DNA of 64,000 bases from Guptibacillus hwajinpoensis (GCF_020171785.1 NZ_JAIVAE010000013.1:1-64000); one strand, 5' to 3'. Counted from the first letter of the stretch, positions 8,203 to 17,757 are shown. The notes: generated by a model not told the origin, from the letters alone. Numbers and translations: made by a program.

Positions 8203-9378
8203 TTAAAAGAAGTCCATGAAATTTGTTTCCTTTGCGGAACGTATGCGTTGCAACCGCGAAACCTCTTCCTTTGATCCTTCTAATAAACCAGCTTCGTAAA
8301 GAAAGAAAGGCTCCTGGTATCCAGTTAACACAGAAGTTAGCGTATTAATGGTGCATCGTAGGCCTCGTTTTGGTGGATGAGCACACGCTGCATTCGATTT
8401 ATCTCCTTTAAATACCCTCACTCCTTCAGCATCAATCAGGTAGCTTCCATTGTTCCACTCTGCCTGATCATCTGCAATATGGAGAAAGAGAGTCTCGCCT
8501 GACTTCAACGTAAACGGATATTCCCTAAGAAAATTCTCGACATCAACAATGCGTGCCATAAAGTACGGCTCGACCGTTGTTTTCACTTTGGGATTAGCTA
8601 ATAAAAAAGCAAGCTGGTCACTTTCATTAGTTAGAATCGTAGCGCGATCAACCATAGAATCGTGCTGACAGAGATAATTCCACAATCCTCTTCTTGCTTC
8701 GCCATCTAAACAAAACATTTCTTCAACCTCTAACGTTCGATTCTCTATTTTGTAATAAATGTATCCTGTTATATCCCCCTCTTCATTTGTATAAGTAGCA
8801 AACCAGAAACCTTTTGAATAAACCCGTTCCTTCCACCAACTTTCCGTTCGAACGAGCATGCCATTAAAGCGAGACGCAAATGTATCGTAAACAGGATTCA
8901 AGACTTCAAAGACGTGATCTAGTTCGACACGCCTCACTTTTCCACTTACAGCAGGAAGAGGCTTAAGGTCCTCCGCTTTCAGCTCTAATTTCTTCCAATT
9001 ATTTAACACTTCATAACCGAATTTTCGATAAAAAGAGATTTGAAACGGATGAAGAAAAGAGATTGTTTGGCCTTTTTCTTTCATTTGTAAAAGACCATTT
9101 CGGAGTAGGCGTGAAACCCTCCCCCCTCTTCTATGTTCAGGATAGGTTGCAACTGAGGCAACACCGCCCATCTTCATTTTCTTTCCTCCAAGCCATGTTT
9201 CAAAGTCAATTAGGTGGAGTTTCGCAGCTAGTTCATCCTCCTCGAAATCGCCCCATATTTCATGCTCGCTATATTTTTTAATTTTGTCATCTAACTCTTC
9301 TTTAGGTACTGTATATTGAAAGGCATATTCTGAAAGTCGTACAGCATCGATTACTTCGTTTTTTTCTAATTTACGCAT
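8203..9378 (-). CDS. Eis-like GNAT N-acetyltransferase
   Basis: A 391-aa protein of the Eis (enhanced intracellular survival) family: an N-terminal GNAT domain with the acetyl-CoA loop EHRRGGRVSRLL, a second degenerate GNAT domain, and a C-terminal sterol-carrier-like domain. In Eis enzymes the free C-terminal carboxylate of a terminal Phe takes part in catalysis; this protein ends MDFF, which fits. Homologues acetylate amines including aminoglycosides and polyamines. The start ATG at 9378 overlaps the upstream membrane-protein gene by 8 nt, so the two are co-translated. Confidence 0.85.
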   Translation of the reverse strand: MRKLEKNEVIDAVRLSEYAFQYTVPKEELDDKIKKYSEHEIWGDFEEDELAAKLHLIDFETWLGGKKMKMGGVASVATYPEHRRGGRVSRLLRNGLLQMKEKGQTISFLHPFQISFYRKFGYEVLNNWKKLELKAEDLKPLPAVSGKVRRVELDHVFEVLNPVYDTFASRFNGMLVRTESWWKERVYSKGFWFATYTNEEGDITGYIYYKIENRTLEVEEMFCLDGEARRGLWNYLCQHDSMVDRATILTNESDQLAFLLANPKVKTTVEPYFMARIVDVENFLREYPFTLKSGETLFLHIADDQAEWNNGSYLIDAEGVRVFKGDKSNAACAHPPKRGLRCTINTLTSVLTGYQEPFFLYEAGLLEGSKEEVSRLQRIRSAKETNFMDFF

Positions 9379-9994
9379 GTTTTCGCTCCTTACCGTTTTT
9401 AGTAATGATAAAAAATAATGGGCCGATAATTGGAAGCAACCCGATCCACCCCGCTATCCCATCTCGATCTCTTAAAGCAACGATTGAAAGCCCAATTAAT
9501 ACAAGAAAATCAATGGTCATCACATGGACAAAATTTGATTCTAGAAAAGCTTTTTGGTAAATCATCGTGTCTCCTGCAAGAAGCCCATATACCATTAAAC
9601 CGAAAGCTAGTCCGATTAGAACAATAGACAGACCTCTTAATTGAAGAAATCGCCTCACTTTATTTGGTGTTCGATTCGAACGTTCTTTATTTTTATTTAA
9701 AATAAAGTAGGGAAGCAAACTAAAAGCACCTAACACAAAAGAACCTACCACAAATGGCCAAGCTGGAATTGATCCACTATCGTCCCGTAGAAGAAGAATA
9801 GCAAATACCGCTGGAAAAACGCCAAGTAAGGAAAACATAGCAAGTAAACCTGCGTCTGGATTATTCATCGTTAGGAGATCTGAGAGATAAGAACCATTGC
9901 CATTCGGTGCTAGAAAAACAGAATATAAAATGAACCCAAGCCATATCATAAGGAATGAAACCCTGCTCATCGTCAACACTACTTTCTCATTCAT
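9371..9994 (-). CDS. Hypothetical polytopic membrane protein
   Basis: A 207-aa protein with about six hydrophobic segments and a basic linker (LNKNKERSNRTPNKVRRF) in the middle, ending KNGKERKHA. I do not recognise a named family. It is translated from ATG at 9994 with a weak AAGAAG site and its end overlaps the start of the Eis-like gene. The overlap suggests a shared task, perhaps modification or handling of a membrane-active amine, but this is inference only. Confidence 0.7.
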   Translation of the reverse strand: MNEKVVLTMSRVSFLMIWLGFILYSVFLAPNGNGSYLSDLLTMNNPDAGLLAMFSLLGVFPAVFAILLLRDDSGSIPAWPFVVGSFVLGAFSLLPYFILNKNKERSNRTPNKVRRFLQLRGLSIVLIGLAFGLMVYGLLAGDTMIYQKAFLESNFVHVMTIDFLVLIGLSIVALRDRDGIAGWIGLLPIIGPLFFIITKNGKERKHA

Positions 9995-10050
9995 CTTCTT
10001 AAATCATAAAGTGCTCGCAAAAAAATCTCAAATATGTGTAGAATTTTCAA

Positions 10051-10072
10051 ACAATTGTGGTATACTAATTGT
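10051..10072. promoter_or_regulatory. Candidate promoter -10 inside an inverted repeat
   Basis: ACAATT (10051-10056) and AATTGT (10067-10072) flank a perfect-looking -10 element TATACT (10061-10066), about 85 nt upstream of the small membrane-protein gene. The arrangement would let a dimeric repressor cover the -10. The -35 is weak. Confidence 0.35.
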
Positions 10073-10151
10073 AACAAAACATTCACAAATTATCCTTTAA
10101 TTCGACACAAGTTTAATTTGTAAGCGGTATCACTAAAAGGAGTTGTTCACT

Positions 10152-10436
10152 TTGGATGTCTATATGGTCTATCTTTTCGTTATCACAGCTACACCGTTGT
10201 TTCTGTGGCAGGATTATAAGAAACTTGCATTCGTTCACATGCCGTTTATTGTGGCAATCTGGGCACTGCTCATTTTCTACATTGGTGGCGGTATGACTCC
10301 AGTAGCACACACACTCTTCATTACACTTTTTGCGATTAACGTTTTATTTGCACACATCGCTGCTTACCTAATCTTTGCTCGTCCATTCCTTAAGGAACGT
10401 CAGCTTGCAAAGAAGATGCCACAAACAGAAGAATAA
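10152..10436 (+). CDS. Small hypothetical membrane protein
   Basis: A 94-aa protein with three transmembrane helices and a basic C-terminal tail (KERQLAKKMPQTEE). The start is taken as TTG at 10152, 9 nt after AAAAGGAG; the ATG four codons later is also possible. It lies convergent to qoxD and shares a terminator with it. No family recognised; its position next to the quinol oxidase operon is suggestive but not evidence of a link. Confidence 0.7.
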   Translation: MDVYMVYLFVITATPLFLWQDYKKLAFVHMPFIVAIWALLIFYIGGGMTPVAHTLFITLFAINVLFAHIAAYLIFARPFLKERQLAKKMPQTEE

Positions 10437-10448
10437 ACAGCTTTTTAA

Positions 10449-10492
10449 ACAAAAACCGTTGTTTCCCTTAAAGGGAAACAACGGTTTTTTAA
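10449..10492. terminator. Bidirectional terminator after qoxD and the small membrane gene
   Basis: AAAAACCGTTGTTTCCCTT and AAGGGAAACAACGGTTTTT form a near-perfect long stem with A/T tracts on both sides. Confidence 0.9.
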
Positions 10493-10816
10493 TTACATGT
10501 TCATATTGTGCATGCCGAATGACATAACCCAGATTGTACCTGCAACAACTGCAACGGCAATAAAGACCGCATATAAAATCGTTCCAACTTGAATTCGACT
10601 ACTATCACTCTCTGTAATATGCATAAACATCAAGAGCTGAATCGCCGCTTGAATCAATGCCAGGATCACGACAATAATCATAATCGTTCTAAGGCTAAAG
10701 TCTGAAGCAAAGCCTACCCATAAAGCAAGTAACGTTAAGAAGATCGAAAGTCCGAACCCAATTAAATGGCTCCATGGGAAGTGGCTATGACTGTTTGTCT
10801 GCTCGTTGTTGGACAT
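10493..10816 (-). CDS. qoxD: aa3-type quinol oxidase subunit IV
   Basis: A 107-aa protein with three transmembrane helices, the size and hydropathy of QoxD/CyoD. LMFMHITESDSSR is the conserved central loop of the family. It is the last gene of qoxABCD and assists assembly of the heme-copper oxidase in the plasma membrane. A His/Met-rich C-terminus (GMHNMNM) is present. The gene starts 1 nt after the qoxC stop. Confidence 0.93.
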   Translation of the reverse strand: MSNNEQTNSHSHFPWSHLIGFGLSIFLTLLALWVGFASDFSLRTIMIIVVILALIQAAIQLLMFMHITESDSSRIQVGTILYAVFIAVAVVAGTIWVMSFGMHNMNM

Positions 10817-10817
10817 C

Positions 10818-11426
10818 TTACATCACCATCCCATACAAGTAGACTGCTGTGAAGATAAAGATCCACACAACGTCAAGGAAATGCCAGTAAAGACTTGAAA
10901 TAAAGACCTTCCTTGTTGTGTCAGGTGTTAACCCGCGCTGTTTTAACTGAATTAAGATAAGAATAATCCACGCAATACCCATTGTAACGTGGGCACCGTG
11001 CGTTCCGACTAATACGAAGAAGGCAGACCAGTATGCACTGGTTGTTAGTGCCGCGCCTTCATGAATGTAATGAACAAATTCATAAATTTCAAATCCTAAG
11101 AAACCTAGACCTAATGCAAGTGTAATGCCTAACCAGAGAAACAAACCTTTAAGAGAATGATTTCTCATATAGTGTATGGCAAGTCCACATGTGAAACTGC
11201 TCGTTAGTAGCAAAAACGTTTCAATTAACACACCACTTATTTCAAAAAGCTCTCCTGGTCCTGGACCGCCCGCTGTTCGGCCAACCAATACTAAGTAAGT
11301 TGCGAACAACGTTGAAAATAGGGCAATTTCGGCGCCGAGGAAAATCCAGAAGCCTAGAATATTCAGTCGGCCAGTTTCCGACTGATATTCTAAAGGCGTG
11401 TTAGGAGAATATTCGACTGATTCCAT
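10818..11426 (-). CDS. qoxC: aa3-type quinol oxidase subunit III
   Basis: A 202-aa membrane protein with five transmembrane helices, as in QoxC/CyoC. The conserved VGTHGAHVTMGIAWI and the C-terminal SLYWHFLDVVWIFIF mark subunit III of heme-copper oxidases. It is third in the qoxABCD operon, preceded by a GGAGG site. Confidence 0.95.
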   Translation of the reverse strand: MESVEYSPNTPLEYQSETGRLNILGFWIFLGAEIALFSTLFATYLVLVGRTAGGPGPGELFEISGVLIETFLLLTSSFTCGLAIHYMRNHSLKGLFLWLGITLALGLGFLGFEIYEFVHYIHEGAALTTSAYWSAFFVLVGTHGAHVTMGIAWIILILIQLKQRGLTPDTTRKVFISSLYWHFLDVVWIFIFTAVYLYGMVM

Positions 11427-11440
11427 GCTTCACGCCTCCT

Positions 11441-13384
11441 TTATAAAGTAGTCCTTTTTTGATCTTCTTCTATTTCTTCTACGCTTACGTAGAAACCTTT
11501 ATCATAATCAAACGAACGAATGACCATTGTGGCTAGTACACCAATGAGCCCAAGGATCGACATCCAGTGCCAGGAGAAGACCATACCGAAACCGGCGATA
11601 AAGAAGAACACACTCATTACAATCGGCACACCAGAGTAACTTGGCATATGAATTGGTTTATAAGGTTTCTTCTCTTGGGTCTTTCCTTGCTTTCTTTCTT
11701 GTTTCATAATCCAGAACGCATCATGTCCTTTTGACTCAGGAAGATGAGCGAAATTGTAATGCGGTACTGGAGCTGGTGTTGACCATTCAAGCGTTCTAGC
11801 ATCCCATGGATCTCCAGTTGTTTCACGTGGAGAATAACGGAAGCTGTAATAGATGTTATAGACAAGAATCAGGAATCCGATTCCCATTAATACGCCACCC
11901 ATTGTGGCAAGTACGTTCAAGTTCATCCAGCCGTCTGCGGCCCCATACGTGTAAACACGACGTGGCATTCCTGCAAGTCCTAGGAAATACATCGGGAAGA
12001 AACATAAGTTGAAGCCTGCTACAAAAATCCAGAAAGTCCATTTTCCTAAGCGCTCGTTCAAACGATGATTGAACATCTTCGGGTACCAGAAATGTAAGCC
12101 TGCAAAACAAGCATAAACTGTACCAGAAATGAGCACATAGTGGAAGTGGGCTACAAGGAAGTACGTATTATGGTATTGATAGTCAGCTGCCGCCATGGCC
12201 AGCATAACACCTGTTACCCCACCAATAACAAAGTTAGGGATAAAGGCAAGTGACCAGAGCATTGGCGTCGTAAATCGTATTCGTCCCTTGTACAGAGTGA
12301 ATAACCAGTTAAAGATCTTCACACCTGTCGGAACGGCGATTAACATCGTTGTGATAGAGAAGAACGAGTTAACTGCTCCACCTGCTCCCATCGTAAAGAA
12401 GTGGTGAACCCATACTAGGAAACTTAGTCCGGCAATAACAACCATGGAGTAAACCATTGCTTTATAACCGAATAGCGTTTTACGAGCAAATGTACTAATA
12501 ATTTCCGAGAACATACCAAATGCCGGAAGTATAACGATGTACACTTCAGGGTGACCCCAAATCCAGAAGAGGTTTGCCCAAAGCATTGGCATACCGCCGT
12601 CCATCATTGTAAAGAAATGACTTCCGAACAAACGGTCAAACGTCATAAGTGCAAGCGCTACTGTTAGTACCGGAAATGCAAAGATGATGATAACCATTGT
12701 AATTAATGAAGACCATGTGAACATTGGCATATGCATGAGCTTCATAGTTGGGACTCTCATTTTCAATATCGTTACTAGGAAGTTAATCCCTGTTAATAAT
12801 GTACCGATACCGGCAATCTGTAACCCTAGTAAATAATAGTTCTGTCCTACTGATGGACTTAATTCTAGACCTGCTAAAGGAACATAGCTTGTCCAACCAG
12901 CTGATGGCGATCCTCCAATAACAAAAGAAATGTTAAAGAGCATTGCCCCCATGAAAAAAGTCCAGAAACTGACTGCGTTTAAAAACGGATAAGCGACGTC
13001 GCGTGCTCCAATTTGTAGCGGAACAACAACGTTAATTAAACCAATTAAGAACGGCATCGCCATGAAAATAATCATGATCGTTCCGTGAGTTGTAAAAATT
13101 TCGTTATAGTGGTTGGCGTCTAGGAAGCCTGCATCTGGGACCGTCAATTGCGCCCTCATGAGCATAGCATCTACACCACCGCGGAATAGCATCAGAACGG
13201 CTGCGATGATATACATAATACCGAGTTTCTTATGGTCAACTGTTGTTAGCCATTCTGTCCACAACCATTTCCACTTTTTAAAATACGTTAGTGCAAATAT
13301 AGCACCGATCAACGTTAAGGCGATCGAAACATCCGCACCGTAAATAAGCGGGTCCCCGGTGACAAAAAATTCATCCAATTTCAT
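11441..13384 (-). CDS. qoxB: aa3-type quinol oxidase catalytic subunit I
   Basis: A 647-aa subunit I with 14 or more helices. It carries the heme a and heme a3-CuB centre: [15 protein letters not shown] holds a CuB His and the D-channel Glu, [10 protein letters not shown] the CuB His pair, and HFHYVLI the two axial heme ligands. The K-channel lysine is seen in PTGVKIFNW. It reduces O2 to water and pumps protons with electrons from menaquinol. Length fits QoxB rather than the shorter CtaD core. Confidence 0.97.
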   Translation of the reverse strand: MKLDEFFVTGDPLIYGADVSIALTLIGAIFALTYFKKWKWLWTEWLTTVDHKKLGIMYIIAAVLMLFRGGVDAMLMRAQLTVPDAGFLDANHYNEIFTTHGTIMIIFMAMPFLIGLINVVVPLQIGARDVAYPFLNAVSFWTFFMGAMLFNISFVIGGSPSAGWTSYVPLAGLELSPSVGQNYYLLGLQIAGIGTLLTGINFLVTILKMRVPTMKLMHMPMFTWSSLITMVIIIFAFPVLTVALALMTFDRLFGSHFFTMMDGGMPMLWANLFWIWGHPEVYIVILPAFGMFSEIISTFARKTLFGYKAMVYSMVVIAGLSFLVWVHHFFTMGAGGAVNSFFSITTMLIAVPTGVKIFNWLFTLYKGRIRFTTPMLWSLAFIPNFVIGGVTGVMLAMAAADYQYHNTYFLVAHFHYVLISGTVYACFAGLHFWYPKMFNHRLNERLGKWTFWIFVAGFNLCFFPMYFLGLAGMPRRVYTYGAADGWMNLNVLATMGGVLMGIGFLILVYNIYYSFRYSPRETTGDPWDARTLEWSTPAPVPHYNFAHLPESKGHDAFWIMKQERKQGKTQEKKPYKPIHMPSYSGVPIVMSVFFFIAGFGMVFSWHWMSILGLIGVLATMVIRSFDYDKGFYVSVEEIEEDQKRTTL

Positions 13385-13401
13385 GGTGTCTTCCTCCTCT
13401 C

Positions 13402-14346
13402 TTAATGCGAGTGTTCCTCGGAATCTTTCTCAGAATCATCATGGTTCATTTCTGAGTGATCCATCTCTGAGGAATCATCTTCATCAGTTGATTCGCCGTT
13501 ACGAACCTTCGTTGCATATTCAGCATCCATTCCATGATCAACCCACTGAAGGTGCGTTCCTGAGAATGTCTGCTCTTCTGTATGGCCTTTCAGCATCAGC
13601 TCATTGTATTTCTCTTGAGTAAGTTTAGGTGCGTCTTGCGCCTCTTCCACCCACTCTTCATAATCGTCTTCCGATTCAGCTGTTACGGTAAATACCTGTT
13701 CCGTAAACCCTTCACCAGTGAAGTTTGCGTTACGACCACGATACTCACCTACTTCATCTGCTTGCAAATAAAGTTCATTCATCATGCCAGACATCGTGTA
13801 CTCCTGCCCACCAAGCGATGGAATCCAAAAAGATCCCATTGAATCGGCAGATGCTAGTTTAAACAAAATCGGATGATCTTCAGGAATGTGAATATAATTC
13901 ACCGTCTCGATATTTTCCTCTGGATAGCTAAAGACCCACTTCCAATCGACGGATGTTGCATGAATCACGATTGGATCTTTATGAGACGTTGCTTCCGGTG
14001 CCTCCTCAAGTGCAAAAATCGTTTGTACAGTTGGCACTGCAAGGACAATTAGGATAATAACCGGAATAACAGTCCAAACAATTTCTAGAAATACATTCCC
14101 CTCGATATGAGGAGGCTCATATTCAGGACCACTCTTACGTTCACGATATTTAACAAGGATGAGTGTAAATAGCACGAACACGACCAAAACAATAAACAGC
14201 ATAAATCCAATTGAGAAAAGAATTAAATTCGCTTGTTGTTCTGCTACAGGTCCTTTTGGATCAAGCACGGTTAAGTTACTACAGCCACTCAATACCATCA
14301 CTGCTAGAAACATACTGAGTGCAAAAAATGATTTCATTCGCTTCAC
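13402..14346 (-). CDS. qoxA: aa3-type quinol oxidase subunit II (lipoprotein)
   Basis: A 314-aa subunit II. The lipobox LSGC places the lipidated Cys at residue 22; two transmembrane helices follow and then a cupredoxin domain. The CuA ligands are absent (no cysteines after the lipobox), so the enzyme takes electrons from menaquinol, not cytochrome c. The last 30 residues form an extra acidic, His-rich tail ([18 protein letters not shown]). I chose GTG at 14346 because GGAAGGTGG lies 7 nt upstream; ATG at 14337 is an alternative. Confidence 0.95.
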   Translation of the reverse strand: MKRMKSFFALSMFLAVMVLSGCSNLTVLDPKGPVAEQQANLILFSIGFMLFIVLVVFVLFTLILVKYRERKSGPEYEPPHIEGNVFLEIVWTVIPVIILIVLAVPTVQTIFALEEAPEATSHKDPIVIHATSVDWKWVFSYPEENIETVNYIHIPEDHPILFKLASADSMGSFWIPSLGGQEYTMSGMMNELYLQADEVGEYRGRNANFTGEGFTEQVFTVTAESEDDYEEWVEEAQDAPKLTQEKYNELMLKGHTEEQTFSGTHLQWVDHGMDAEYATKVRNGESTDEDDSSEMDHSEMNHDDSEKDSEEHSH

Positions 14347-14660
14347 CGCCAGGCCACCTTCCTTTCTTCCTATATAATAGTTAAGTAGATTTTAAACAAT
14401 AAATGACAGGGAACAACTGTTACCATTGGCTATTGTAGCAGGTTCATCGTATAAATGTGACACGTGTCACAAAGTGTCAAAAGTTGCTCATGCATTTATC
14501 ACTTTTTCGACACATTTCATTCATAATTCGTTCATATTTGTGGGTTTTTTTAACTCTAATGGATAAAACAGCGCTTGCTTGTTTTGACATATTTCGCATC
14601 GTGTTTCACTCGTGTTAATCACACAATAGTTTTTAAATATCATGGATTTAATGCAAGAAA
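14347..14660. other. qox upstream region
   Basis: This stretch between qoxA and the scrB terminator holds a likely -10 (TATTAT on the minus strand at 14374-14379), no convincing -35, and the CRP/FNR-like palindrome at 14456. A GTGTCA half-site is repeated at 14464 and 14474. An open frame of 65 codons across 14521-14718 has no ribosome site and includes the scrB terminator, so I do not call a gene. Confidence 0.6.
14456..14471. promoter_or_regulatory. Perfect CRP/FNR-type palindrome upstream of qox operon
   Basis: TGTGACACGTGTCACA is a perfect 16-bp palindrome of the form TGTGA-N6-TCACA, the recognition pattern of CRP/FNR-family regulators including Bacillus Fnr. It lies about 110 bp upstream of the qoxA start and roughly 90-97 bp upstream of the expected transcription start, whose -35 is poor, as at activator-dependent promoters. 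Confidence 0.6.
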
Positions 14661-14692
14661 ACAAAACCCCACTGGATTCAGTGGGGTTTTGT
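14661..14692 (-). terminator. Terminator of the scr operon
   Basis: ACAAAACCCCACTG and CAGTGGGGTTTTGT form a 14-bp perfect stem with a 4-nt loop directly after the scrB stop. Confidence 0.88.
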
Positions 14693-14702
14693 CCGTACCG
14701 TA

Positions 14703-16142
14703 TTAATTTAACAACCATTTCGTCACTTGAAATTTCGAATCGCCAACAGCTTCAAATACAAGACTCTCGTTGCTTTCCTCAGGGAAGAACCTCGATGTGA
14801 AAACTTCTTCGCCATCGTTCACAAACACTTCAATGGAAGAAGCATCAACATAAAAACGGAGCTCTTTCACGCTGTTAATCACGCAGCTGCGCTTTTCTTC
14901 TCTCCCGTCTACAAAGCTTTCTCTCTTAAATGTTAACAATGCCTTTGTAGAATCATATGTCAGAGAGGCGTTGTTTCGTAAGTTTACCGATAACGTTCCT
15001 TTTACTTCTTCTAGTTGAACTAGCAGCTCGTATACCGTACCGTTCAGCTCACTCCACTGTTTTACCTCATTTGACAGATTCGCTTCTTTTGTCATTTCGG
15101 TATGTCGCATCGCTTCTAGTTCCACGGCAGGTCGCTGAATGAGTCGCTCGTCCTCGTAATGAAGTTCCCGAGGAACTGTCAAAATATGAATCCATTTATG
15201 AGCAATCGTAGGGTGATGCCCTTCACCCTGCTCCGGTACACCCATCCAACCGATGACCAACCTTCTTCCACTTTCATCAAGCGTTGTTTGCGGTGCATAA
15301 AACTCAAAACCACGGTCAAGCTCTGTAAATCCCCCGTGACTCATCTTTCCACTTTCATAATCTAATTCGCCAGATACGTATCCGGTTTGATAAATGTTTT
15401 GATACAAGTATCCTTCTGGCGCTATCCCTTGAGGTGAAAAGAGGAGAATATCCTTACCATCTAATTCGAATAGATCTGGGCATTCCCACATAAATCCTAG
15501 ATCACCAATCGCTTCTTCCCCTGAGGCAGTCACGTCACCTTTAAACGTCCAATCCATTAAGTTAGCTGACTCAAATAAAACGACTCGTCCTTCTTCATCT
15601 AAGTTTTGCGTGCCAATTACCATATACCATTTACCTAAATGCTCCCACACTTTTGGATCACGAAAATGCGGTGTATACCCCTCAGGTAAGTGCAGTACCA
15701 CACCTTTTTTCTCGAAGTGAATCCCATCTTCAGAAACGGCTACACACTGATAAGTTTCTCGATTGCCTTCTTCATCCTTCACATTCCCTGTATAAAATAG
15801 ATACATTTTATCTTCATAAACCACTGCACTTCCTGAATAACAACCATTCTTGTCATACCAGTTTCCTGGAGCTAACGCGATTGGTTGAAGTTCCCAGTTC
15901 ACAAGATCTGTCGACGTATAATGACCCCAGAATTTTGCACCATGATTTGTTTTGAACGGCATCCATTGAAAGAAAACATGATAAACGCCTTTCCAATGTA
16001 TAAAGCCGTTTGGATCATTTAATAATCCAACGGGCGGCATTAAGTGAAATGCAGAACGATAATGATCTTTTTCAACCGTATTGCGATGTTCATTTATTTC
16101 TTTTATTGCTAACTCTTTTAATTCAGCATTTCGATCGATCAT
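14703..16142 (-). CDS. scrB: Sucrose-6-phosphate hydrolase (GH32)
   Basis: A 479-aa intracellular invertase of glycoside hydrolase family 32, splitting sucrose-6-phosphate into glucose-6-phosphate and fructose. The nucleophile Asp43 lies in LNDPNG, Asp162 in FRDP, and the acid/base Glu220 in WECPDL. I use ATG at 16142 because AGGTGG sits 5 nt upstream; a GTG three codons earlier overlaps that site. It follows the sucrose PTS gene scrA after a 74-nt gap with a hairpin. Confidence 0.94.
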   Translation of the reverse strand: MIDRNAELKELAIKEINEHRNTVEKDHYRSAFHLMPPVGLLNDPNGFIHWKGVYHVFFQWMPFKTNHGAKFWGHYTSTDLVNWELQPIALAPGNWYDKNGCYSGSAVVYEDKMYLFYTGNVKDEEGNRETYQCVAVSEDGIHFEKKGVVLHLPEGYTPHFRDPKVWEHLGKWYMVIGTQNLDEEGRVVLFESANLMDWTFKGDVTASGEEAIGDLGFMWECPDLFELDGKDILLFSPQGIAPEGYLYQNIYQTGYVSGELDYESGKMSHGGFTELDRGFEFYAPQTTLDESGRRLVIGWMGVPEQGEGHHPTIAHKWIHILTVPRELHYEDERLIQRPAVELEAMRHTEMTKEANLSNEVKQWSELNGTVYELLVQLEEVKGTLSVNLRNNASLTYDSTKALLTFKRESFVDGREEKRSCVINSVKELRFYVDASSIEVFVNDGEEVFTSRFFPEESNESLVFEAVGDSKFQVTKWLLN

Positions 16143-16169
16143 ATAAACCACCTAATTCGTCAAAATTTT

Positions 16170-16205
16170 GAAAAGGGGACCCGCTTTTGATAAGGACCCC
16201 TTTTC
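16170..16205 (-). terminator. Intercistronic hairpin between scrA and scrB
   Basis: GAAAAGGGGACC and GGACCCCTTTTC form a 12-bp stem with one mismatch. No poly-T follows on the minus strand, so it may set the relative level of scrA and scrB mRNA rather than end transcription fully. Confidence 0.5.
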
Positions 16206-16216
16206 TAACTTTTCCT

Positions 16217-17611
16217 TTATTTATCTAGCATACCGTCTTTGTAGCCAAACACCCACGTCAGACCGAACGCAACACCGATTGAAATGATATTCACAAGAAG
16301 GTATAAAACGATCTGGCTGTTTAAGAACAAAAGAGTACCTGGAATAACTGTAACTGCAAGACCAGTTGCTTTAAGCTTAAAGAGTGATGCAAGGAATCCA
16401 CCAACTGCCCCACCAATGAGTCCCATAATAAATGGCTTCATATAGCGAAGGTTTACCCCGAAGATTGCTGGCTCTGTAATTCCAAGAAAAGCAGATAGTG
16501 AAGATGGAAGAGCTAGTGCTTTTAGTTTCTTCGATTTTGTTTTCATTCCAACTGCAAGCGCTGCCCCACCTTGAGCTGCGATGGCAGCCGAAATGATAGG
16601 GTTAAACGGATTATAACCAAGGTTTTCAAACAACTGAATTTCAAGGAAGTTGAAGATATGGTGAACACCCGTAATAACGATAATCTGATGGAAGAAACCA
16701 ATGATGAGTCCGCTTAGTCCGAATGGAAGATCAAGAATGAAAATCGTACCATCCATAATGTACTCTTCTACTGTATGGAAAATCGGTCCGATTGCAAACA
16801 ATGACAAAGTAATCATAATTAACAGAACTAGAAATGGCGTTAAAATTAGATCCAGTGCTTCGGGAACCATTTTACGAATACGCTTTTCTAATTTTGCACC
16901 GAGAAAACCAGCAACAAATGCCGGAATAACTGAACCTTGATAGCCAACGACTGGAATAAATCCTAGAAATTTCAGAGGTTCTGCATTTCCTGCTGCTACT
17001 TCCCATGCGTTCGGAAGAGCTGGCGTAACAAGCATCAACCCGAGAACAAGACCAATGGTTGGATTTCCTCCGAACACTCGGAATGTCGACCATGCTACAA
17101 GTGCTGGTAAGAAAATAAACGCTGTGTCAGTTAGAACTTGAGTGAATAGAATAAAGTTTTCCGAAATGTCCCCTGGCGTTAAACCGAAAAGGGCGAGGAT
17201 TTCTTCTTGTAAAACTAGACCACGAAGTCCCATAAACAGTCCAGTTGCAACTAGTGCAGGAATGATTGGAACGAACACGTCACCAAATGAGCGAATCGCA
17301 CGTTGAAATGCATTTCCCTGTTTGGCGGACTCTTCTTTCATATCGGACTTCGTTGAACCAGTCGCTCCTAGAGCCGTCACTTCATCATAAATTCGGTTAA
17401 CTGTTCCAGTTCCAAAGATAACTTGATATTGTCCGGAATTATAGAAGGCACCCTTTACTTTCTCAACACCTTCTACTCTTTCCTGATCAATTTTTTCCTG
17501 ATCGTGCACCATTATTCTAAGTCGTGTTGCACAGTGAGCAACGGATTGGATATTTTCCTGGCCTCCAATGGCATCAATGACTTCCTGTGCAATCTCACGG
17601 TTTGTAGCCAT
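16217..17611 (-). CDS. scrA: Sucrose-specific PTS enzyme IIBC
   Basis: A 464-aa PTS permease. The N-terminal IIB domain has the phosphocysteine Cys27 in VAHCATRLRI; the IIC domain with about 10 membrane segments follows from residue 100, including the conserved GITEPAIFGVNLR. No IIA domain is fused, so it depends on another IIA (glucose-type, or the IIA domain of NagP encoded at 61994). Position between scrR and scrB fixes sucrose as the substrate: import with phosphorylation gives sucrose-6-phosphate for ScrB. Confidence 0.93.
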   Translation of the reverse strand: MATNREIAQEVIDAIGGQENIQSVAHCATRLRIMVHDQEKIDQERVEGVEKVKGAFYNSGQYQVIFGTGTVNRIYDEVTALGATGSTKSDMKEESAKQGNAFQRAIRSFGDVFVPIIPALVATGLFMGLRGLVLQEEILALFGLTPGDISENFILFTQVLTDTAFIFLPALVAWSTFRVFGGNPTIGLVLGLMLVTPALPNAWEVAAGNAEPLKFLGFIPVVGYQGSVIPAFVAGFLGAKLEKRIRKMVPEALDLILTPFLVLLIMITLSLFAIGPIFHTVEEYIMDGTIFILDLPFGLSGLIIGFFHQIIVITGVHHIFNFLEIQLFENLGYNPFNPIISAAIAAQGGAALAVGMKTKSKKLKALALPSSLSAFLGITEPAIFGVNLRYMKPFIMGLIGGAVGGFLASLFKLKATGLAVTVIPGTLLFLNSQIVLYLLVNIISIGVAFGLTWVFGYKDGMLDK

Positions 17612-17644
17612 AATTAATAACTCCCTTCAAGGTTTATCTTGCTC

Positions 17645-17660
17645 GTGGTATCGATTCCAC
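17645..17660. promoter_or_regulatory. ScrR operator, proximal to scrA
   Basis: GTGGTATCGATTCCAC is a LacI-type palindrome centred on CG, 34 bp upstream of the scrA start. Its right half, CGATTCCACATT, recurs exactly at the second operator (17736-17757). Confidence 0.75.
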
Positions 17661-17735
17661 ATTCTGCGAACAAGAATGCGAGCGTTTTCATTTACTCGCT
17701 CTTCTTTGCTAAATAATTCAGTATTAATTTTATTC

Positions 17736-17757
17736 AATGTGTGAACGATTCCACATT
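17736..17757. promoter_or_regulatory. ScrR operator, distal
   Basis: AATGTG and CACATT arms enclose a CG centre, and the half CGATTCCACATT is identical to that of the proximal operator. The two centres (17652.5 and 17746.5) are 94 bp apart, close to nine helical turns, which suits DNA looping by a tetrameric or paired dimeric repressor. Confidence 0.7.

Noticed and set aside
13402-14346. Cytochrome c oxidase subunit II
   Set aside because: The CuA cysteine ligands are missing and there is no cytochrome c domain, so the complex is a quinol oxidase.
14521-14718. 65-codon open frame on the minus strand
   Set aside because: No ribosome site; it reads through the scrB terminator and has no recognisable protein features.
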